Assembly: GCA_963777095.1 (NCBI GenBank) | Contig: CAVZOY010000002.1 | Location: forward strand, 1-64,000 | Source of the DNA: CAVZOY01 sp963777095 | GTDB lineage: Bacteria > Actinomycetota > Actinomycetes > Mycobacteriales > Geodermatophilaceae | Length of the DNA: 64,000 nucleotides | Reading direction: 5' to 3' | Shown: one piece after another, positions 59,070 through 64,000 of the stretch | Layout of the letters: every line of letters starts with the position of its first letter | Position numbering within the stretch: position 1 is the first letter of the stretch | Notes under the pieces: model-generated | Told to the model about the DNA's origin: nothing | The model's database searches: none | The model's input: only the letters and a program-made list of their open reading frames with translations | Made by a program: the position numbers and the translations under genes

Positions 59070-60167
59070 TCAGGGCCGGGTGAAGCGGAGGTCGTGGGCG
59101 CGACCGGGCGCGAGGAAACCGAGCATCGCCCGTCCTTCTTCCTCGACGTCGACGCGCTCCGCCGGCGTCAGCGTGCCGGCGACGCGGACCTCGAGGGACG
59201 TCCCCGGGCCGGCGACTCTCGCCGCCCAGGTCGCCCGGACCAGTCCGTCGACCAGCACCGTGCCGACCCACCCTCCGGGGCCTCCCTGCAGCGGCTCGAG
59301 AGGGTCGTCCCCCACGACGCGGGAGCGGTCGGCGTGGGACAGCGTGACGTTGTCGTACTCGGCGAGGAAGCGGACCGGCGCGGGGACCGTCGGGTCGGGT
59401 AGCGGCGCATCGGGGAGGTCGAGCAGCTCGACGCCGTCGGCGGACCGGAAGCGGCGCAGCTCCATCCGGTCGGTGACCTCGCGCAACCGGGTGAGCCCGC
59501 ACCACGCCTGGACGTCGCGCACCGACGCCGGGCCGAAGGCGCCCAGGTAGCGGAGGACCAGCCGGTCCAGGGGCAGTGGGCCGGGACCGTCGTTCCCGCC
59601 CGCCCACGTGTCGAGCGGGGTCATCACCGGCGGCCCCGAGGCGCCCCACAGTCCGCGCGGCGGTGGTTGCACCCAGGGCACCCAGTAGCTCACGCCGAAG
59701 GCGACGGACTCCGCGTCGAGGGTGGGCTGCCGGGCGGCGAGCTCGCGGGTGAGTGCGGCCCGGGTGAGCGGCCGCGTGGCGAGCAGGTCCCGAGCCGTCG
59801 CCACAGCCGGACCCACGTCCGTGCCGCGCAGCCGCTGACCCCAGGCGGTCCCGGAGAACACCCGGTCGAGCACCGGTTGCAGGACCGGCCGCAGGGCGAG
59901 GGCGTCGCGGGTCGTGACCGTGTGGATCGTCGTCCGCATGAGCTGGGTGCGGACCACCGCCCGCGCGGTCATGAGCCCGTCCAGCTCGGCGGGCGCGTAG
60001 TCCGTCAGCCGGCTCCACAGCGCCAGGTGCGGAACCTTGGGCACCTGGCCCTGCAGCCCGACGAGGTGCTCCAGGGTGTCGCTCACCGGGCGCGGCACCC
60101 GTTCCAGGAGCAGCTGCCGGGCCAGGGTGGCCCGGCCCAGCTCGCGTCGGCTCAGGATGCGGGGCAC
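59070..60167 (-). CDS. Winged helix DNA-binding domain protein (HTH_42 / YcaQ-like)
   Basis: 365 residues. LSRRELGRATLARQLLLERV starts the family; LVGLQGQVPKVPHLALWSRL, RTTIHTVTTRDALALRPVL, TWAGGNDGPGPLPLDRLVLR, DVQAWCGLTRLREVTDR and FLAEYDNVTLSHADRSRVV are its usual blocks. Relatives include interstrand-crosslink glycosylases (AlkX/YcaQ), but the catalytic motif of those was not clearly seen, so I leave function open. GTG 60167; co-directional with the S9 peptidase 7 bases upstream. Confidence 0.85.
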   Translation of the reverse strand: MPRILSRRELGRATLARQLLLERVPRPVSDTLEHLVGLQGQVPKVPHLALWSRLTDYAPAELDGLMTARAVVRTQLMRTTIHTVTTRDALALRPVLQPVLDRVFSGTAWGQRLRGTDVGPAVATARDLLATRPLTRAALTRELAARQPTLDAESVAFGVSYWVPWVQPPPRGLWGASGPPVMTPLDTWAGGNDGPGPLPLDRLVLRYLGAFGPASVRDVQAWCGLTRLREVTDRMELRRFRSADGVELLDLPDAPLPDPTVPAPVRFLAEYDNVTLSHADRSRVVGDDPLEPLQGGPGGWVGTVLVDGLVRATWAARVAGPGTSLEVRVAGTLTPAERVDVEEEGRAMLGFLAPGRAHDLRFTRP

Positions 60168-60173
60168 GGCCGG

Positions 60174-62132
60174 TCAGCCGTGGCCCGGGTTCGCCGGCGT
60201 CGGCAGCCAGCGCGCCCACCAGCGCAGCACGTGCTCGAAGCGCGCCGTGCGGTGGCACGGTCGTCCCGAGCGGGTCAGCTCGTGCCCCTCGCCGGGGAAC
60301 AGCAGCAGCTCGGTGGGGACGCCGCGCCGCTTGAGCTCGACGTAGAGCCGGGCGCCCTGCTCCACAGGGCAGCGCCAGTCCTGCTCGGAGTGGATCACCA
60401 GCGTCGGCGTGCTGATCCCCGCGGCCCCGGCCATCGCGCTCTGCGCACGCACCCGGTCCGGGTCGGTGCCCAGGTAGCGGTCGGGGAAGAACCAGCCGAT
60501 GTCGGCCGAGCCGACGAAGGACACCGGGTCCAGGAAGGCCCGCTCGCTGACGGCGGCGGTGAACCGGGTCGTCCGGCCGAGCAGCAGCGTCGTCAGGTAG
60601 CCGCCGTAGGAGCCGCCCATGACGCCGACCCGGCCGGCGTCGAGCGCCGGGTCCTCCAGCGCGGCGTCGAGGAACGCGAGGACGTCGGCGGCGTCGAGCT
60701 CGCCCCACGACTCCCGGATGGCGCGACCGTGCGCCTGCCCGTAGCCGGACGACCCGCGCGGGTTGCACTGGACGACCGCGTACCCGGCCGACACGTAGAC
60801 CTGGGTCTCGTCGAACAGCCCCCAGCCGTACTGGTCGTAGGGGCCGCCGTGGATGGTGAGCAGCACGGGGTGCGGCCCCGGACCGTCCGGCGCGGTCACC
60901 CAGCCGTGCACGGCGTACCCGTCCGGCGCGGTCGCCGTCCGCTCCTGGAGGCGGTGCAGCCGGCCGGTGGCGCCGAGCCGGCGGCCGAACGACGTGAGCA
61001 GGCGGCGGCGCCCGGGCGTGATCGCGACCAGCTCCCCCGCCGACCGGTCGTGCGCCACCGTGGCGACGACGACGCCGGCCGCGGCGCCGACGCCCATGAC
61101 CGCGTACGGACCGTCGACGAGCGTCGTCGGCTCGCTCCCGTCGAGCGGCACGCGGAGCAGCTCGACGGCTCCGCGCCGCTGCACCCCGAGGACGACGGCG
61201 TCGCCGTCGAGCACGGTGGCCGGCGTCTTGTCGCCGCGGTGGCTGTGTTCGGGGTCGAGCAGCGGCCGCAGCGGGCCGCCGTCCGCGTCGACGACGCACG
61301 GCACCGGGCTGCGCGCCACGAAGTCCGTGCCGTCCGGGCCGAGGTCGGGCACGGCGGTGACGACGATGGACCGGCCGTCAGGGGCGAACGCCGGGTGCGC
61401 GCAGTTCCCGCGCCCCTCGGTGACCCGCCGCGGCGTTCCGCCGCCGGCGGGCACCACGTACACGTCGGCCACGAGATCGCCGTCCGCGCCGTCGTGCCGG
61501 GCGGAGACGAAGGCGAGCAGATCGCCGTCCGGGCTCCACGCCGGGTCGGTGTCGTCGACGTCGCCGTCGGTGACCTGGACCGGCTCGGGCAGCGTCTCGG
61601 CATCGGGGTCGGCGGGGACGTCGACGACGAACAGGTGGCTGCGGCGGTCGGTCACGAAGCCGACGTCGTCGAGCCGGTACTTCAGCGTCGTGATCAGCCG
61701 CGGCGGCTCGGCGTCGGCGTCCACGCCGTCGGTCGTGCCGTAGCGACCCTGCTCCGGCACCCGGGCGGCGTAGGCCAGCCGGCGGGAGTCCGGGCTCCAC
61801 ACCGGCGCCTCGGCACCGAGCCGGTGGTCGGTGAGCCGCCGCGGCGCCCCGCCGGCCGTCGGCATGACCATCACCTGCGGCCTGCCGGCCGGCTCGGCGC
61901 GGAGCCAGGCCAGCCAGCGGCCGTCCGGCGAGAACGCGGGCGCGCTGTCCCGGCCGCCGGTGGTCAGCGGCCGCGCCGGGGCGGATCCGTCGGTGGGCAC
62001 GGCCCACAGCCGGCCGCGGTACTCGTCGACCTCGAGGTCGAGCCGGGTCACCGCGACCACGGCCATGCGGCCGTCCGGCGAGACGGTGGCGGGGCCCGGG
62101 GTGCGGAGCAGGGCGAGGTCGTCCGGGCGCAT
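60174..62132 (-). CDS. S9 family prolyl oligopeptidase-like serine peptidase
   Basis: 652 residues, no signal peptide. The N-terminal beta-propeller shows WD40-like repeats (DSAPAFSPDGRWLAWLRAE, DTDPAWSPDGDLLAFVSA). The C-terminal alpha/beta-hydrolase carries the triad: Ser in VMGGSYGGYLTTLL, Asp in SEQDWRCPVEQG and His in FPGEGHELTRSGRP. It resembles acylaminoacyl-peptidases. It is the upstream partner of the winged-helix gene. Confidence 0.93.
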   Translation of the reverse strand: MRPDDLALLRTPGPATVSPDGRMAVVAVTRLDLEVDEYRGRLWAVPTDGSAPARPLTTGGRDSAPAFSPDGRWLAWLRAEPAGRPQVMVMPTAGGAPRRLTDHRLGAEAPVWSPDSRRLAYAARVPEQGRYGTTDGVDADAEPPRLITTLKYRLDDVGFVTDRRSHLFVVDVPADPDAETLPEPVQVTDGDVDDTDPAWSPDGDLLAFVSARHDGADGDLVADVYVVPAGGGTPRRVTEGRGNCAHPAFAPDGRSIVVTAVPDLGPDGTDFVARSPVPCVVDADGGPLRPLLDPEHSHRGDKTPATVLDGDAVVLGVQRRGAVELLRVPLDGSEPTTLVDGPYAVMGVGAAAGVVVATVAHDRSAGELVAITPGRRRLLTSFGRRLGATGRLHRLQERTATAPDGYAVHGWVTAPDGPGPHPVLLTIHGGPYDQYGWGLFDETQVYVSAGYAVVQCNPRGSSGYGQAHGRAIRESWGELDAADVLAFLDAALEDPALDAGRVGVMGGSYGGYLTTLLLGRTTRFTAAVSERAFLDPVSFVGSADIGWFFPDRYLGTDPDRVRAQSAMAGAAGISTPTLVIHSEQDWRCPVEQGARLYVELKRRGVPTELLLFPGEGHELTRSGRPCHRTARFEHVLRWWARWLPTPANPGHG

Positions 62133-62175
62133 GGCCAGGAACGCTAGCGGCCGGTGCGCGGCCGCCAGGGCGCCG

Positions 62176-63294
62176 TCAGCGGGGGGTGCGCTGCTCGCCG
62201 GGCAGGTCCGCCGGCCGGTCGCGCTCGGTCGGGTCGACGCGGGGCTCCGCCGCGGCCTCCGCCGCCGGGCCGGCCAGCGGGAGGTCCTCGGCCTCCTCCG
62301 GCTCGATCACCGGGTCGTCGTGCCCGATCGTCTCGCCGCGCGTCTTGAGCAGGCTGGCGATCGTCGCGAGGACCAGCACGCCCAGGATGATCGTCAGCGA
62401 GAGCCAGATCGGGATGCTCGGGACGGCCTCGATGTGCTCGCCACCGTTGATGAACGGCAGCGTGTTCTCGTGCAGCGCCTCCATCACGAGCTTCACGCCG
62501 ATGAACGCCAGGATGACCGCGAGCCCCAGCGACAGGTACACCAGCCGCTTGAGCAGGCCGCCGAGCAGGAAGTAGAGCTGCCGCAGGCCCATCAGGGCGA
62601 AGACGTTGGCGGTGAAGACGATGAACGGCTCACGGGTCAGGCCGAAGATCGCCGGGATGCTGTCGAGCGCGAAGATCAGGTCGGTCGTGCCCAGGGCGAT
62701 GAAGACGACGACCAGCGGGGTGAAGTACTTCTTGCCGTCCTTGACGACGCGGATCTTGTTCTTCTCGTAGTCGGGCGACAGCGGCAGCACCTTGCGCAGC
62801 TGCCGGATGGCGACGTTCTCCTCGTACTCGTCCTCCTCGTCCCGGTGCCGCACCAGGTTGATCGCGGTGTACACGAGGAACGCGCCGAAGATGTAGAAGA
62901 CCCAGGTGAACCGGCTGATCAGCGCGGCACCGGCCAGGATGAACAGGCCGCGCAGCAGCAGCGCGATGATGATGCCGATCATCAGCACCTCCTGCTGGAG
63001 GTACCGGGGCACGCGGAAGCGCGCCATGATGATCACGAAGACGAAGAGGTTGTCGACCGAGAGGCTGTACTCGGTGAGCCAGCCCGCGTAGAACTCCGTC
63101 GCGAACTGCCCGTTGGTGACCGCCAGGACCACGAGGCCGAAGATCAGCGCCAGGCTGACGTAGAAGCCGACCCACAGGCCGGCTTCCTTCATCGACGGTT
63201 CGTGCGGGCGGCGGACGACGAGGGCGAGGTCGGCGAGCAGCAGGACCGTGAGTCCTACGAACGTCGCGATCTCGAACCAGACGGGCAGTTCCAT
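62176..63294 (-). CDS. TerC/Alx family integral membrane metal transporter
   Basis: 372 residues, about nine membrane helices. Conserved acidic motifs are LTEYSLSVDNLFVFVIIM and GTTDLIFALDSIPAIFGL, which form the ion path. VNGGEH-like FINGGEHIEAVP and a long acidic tail (IEPEEAEDLPLAGPAAEA) end the protein. TerC-type proteins such as Alx and YkoY export Mn2+. The manganese riboswitch directly upstream supports that role. The paralog at 63461 lies before it on the same strand. Confidence 0.93.
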   Translation of the reverse strand: MELPVWFEIATFVGLTVLLLADLALVVRRPHEPSMKEAGLWVGFYVSLALIFGLVVLAVTNGQFATEFYAGWLTEYSLSVDNLFVFVIIMARFRVPRYLQQEVLMIGIIIALLLRGLFILAGAALISRFTWVFYIFGAFLVYTAINLVRHRDEEDEYEENVAIRQLRKVLPLSPDYEKNKIRVVKDGKKYFTPLVVVFIALGTTDLIFALDSIPAIFGLTREPFIVFTANVFALMGLRQLYFLLGGLLKRLVYLSLGLAVILAFIGVKLVMEALHENTLPFINGGEHIEAVPSIPIWLSLTIILGVLVLATIASLLKTRGETIGHDDPVIEPEEAEDLPLAGPAAEAAAEPRVDPTERDRPADLPGEQRTPR

Positions 63295-63330
63295 GCGGTC
63301 AGTTCCTCCGGGGACAGGCAGATGTCAGCA

Positions 63331-63440
63331 CCGGAGGTCTCTCCCACCGCGGGTCCACGGACCCGCGATCGGCAGCACCGGAGGCCATGGGACCTCGTGA
63401 TGACGACACTGCCACGGGGGGATACTCCCCTCCTTCACCG
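63331..63440 (-). promoter_or_regulatory. yybP-ykoY manganese riboswitch upstream of TerC
   Basis: In the leader of the TerC gene (ATG 63294), minus strand: GGAGGGGAGTATCC at 63433-63420, GTGTCGTCATCACG about 20 bases later, a strong internal hairpin CGCGGGTCC/GGACCCGCG, and GAGAGACCTCCGG near 63345. GGAGG pairs with CCTCC to close the element. The GGGGAGTA..., GTCATCA and GAGACCT blocks are the conserved core of the Mn2+-sensing yybP-ykoY class, which commonly controls TerC genes. Confidence 0.75.
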
Positions 63441-63460
63441 AGCCCCTGAGGAGCGCAGCG

Positions 63461-64000
63461 TCAGACGCTGCGACCGCCGGGGACAGTGGCGCTCACCGTA
63501 CCCGCAGACCCGTGGGAGCCATGCGCGGAGTCGGGACCGTCCTGCGCGTCGGGCGGCAGCGCGGCGAGGTCCGTGTCCTCCGCCTCGGCGGGGACCCGCT
63601 GACGGTCGTCCCGCCGCGACCTCGCCAGGCTCGCCACGGTGGTCACGACCAGGGTGCCGAGGATCACGAGCAGCGAGAGCCAGATCGGCACCTCGGGGAT
63701 CAGCGTCACGTGCTCGCCGCCGTTGACGAACGGCAGTTCGTTGGTGTGCAGCGCGTGGATGACCAGCTTGGCGCCGATGAAGCCGAGGATGACGGCCAGG
63801 CCGTAGGACAGGTACACGAGCCGGTCGAGCAGTCCGTCGATCAGGAAGAACAGCTGGCGCAGGCCGAGCAGCGAGAAGGCGTTGGCCGCGAACACCAGGT
63901 AGGTCTCGGTGGTCAGGCCGAAGATCGCCGGGATCGAGTCGACGGCGAAGATGACGTCGGCCGTGCCGATGGCGATCAGCGCGACGGCCAGCGGCGTCAG
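63461..64000 (-). CDS. Second TerC/Alx family transporter, 5' part beyond window
   Basis: C-terminal 179 residues of a TerC paralog; the start lies beyond the right edge. GTADVIFAVDSIPAIFGLTT carries the conserved acidic motif, then LLGLRQLFFLIDGLLDRLVY and LPFVNGGEHVTLIPEVPIWL parallel the first TerC closely. The tail differs, being rich in Asp, Gly and Ser (DGPDSAHGSHGSAGT). Tandem duplication; the riboswitch lies after this gene, so it does not control it. Its own leader is outside the window. Confidence 0.88.
   Translation of the reverse strand: MTPLAVALIAIGTADVIFAVDSIPAIFGLTTETYLVFAANAFSLLGLRQLFFLIDGLLDRLVYLSYGLAVILGFIGAKLVIHALHTNELPFVNGGEHVTLIPEVPIWLSLLVILGTLVVTTVASLARSRRDDRQRVPAEAEDTDLAALPPDAQDGPDSAHGSHGSAGTVSATVPGGRSV

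Overview
High-GC (clearly above 70%) actinobacterial chromosome segment. The gene content (RbpA, WhiA-YvcK-RapZ-UvrC, an actinobacterial suf operon with a Rieske ferredoxin, OpcA beside Zwf, GTG starts) and protein style suggest a Geodermatophilaceae-like organism (Blastococcus/Geodermatophilus/Modestobacter). That placement is inference. I saw no rRNA, tRNA, CRISPR array, transposase or integrase, and no gene-free stretch longer than 300 bases.

Region 1 (1-18263) is an accessory catabolic locus, all on the minus strand. One translationally coupled operon (10222 to the left edge) encodes four TIM-barrel alpha modules and four DUF6379 beta modules of the C-glycoside deglycosidase type, two GMC-family FAD oxidoreductases, a peroxiredoxin-like protein and an esterase domain. 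Upstream lie a sugar ABC importer (lipoprotein plus two permeases, no ATPase), a GH106-type alpha-L-rhamnosidase and a ROK repressor. Working model (inference from families): glycosides are imported and de-rhamnosylated, the sugar C3 is oxidised by a GMC enzyme, and the alpha/beta enzymes release the aglycone by beta-elimination. The operon and the importer each have an almost identical 38-bp promoter/operator element.

Region 2 (18366-31245): a YwqK-like small protein, an AI-2E-type exporter, dodecin, a GNAT protein, the complete suf operon (sufR-B-D-Rieske-C-S-U-T), then ctaA, a secreted sulfatase and ctaB.

Region 3 (31441-48934) is core carbon metabolism and growth control: tkt-tal-zwf-opcA-pgl, rbpA, secG, a peptide-binding lipoprotein, tpiA-pgk-gap, whiA-yvcK-rapZ and uvrC.

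Region 4 (49081-64000): an unassigned nitroreductase-like protein, uvrA, an amidase, an MBL-fold hydrolase, a secreted M28 peptidase, an AMIN/GerMN secreted protein, a GNAT protein, a winged-helix protein, an S9 peptidase, and two tandem TerC transporters separated by a manganese (yybP-ykoY) riboswitch.

A caution for all users: about 21 frameshifts interrupt genes here, including tkt, tal and tpiA. Nearly all are repaired by removing one G or C, so they look like insertion errors in the sequence rather than decayed genes.
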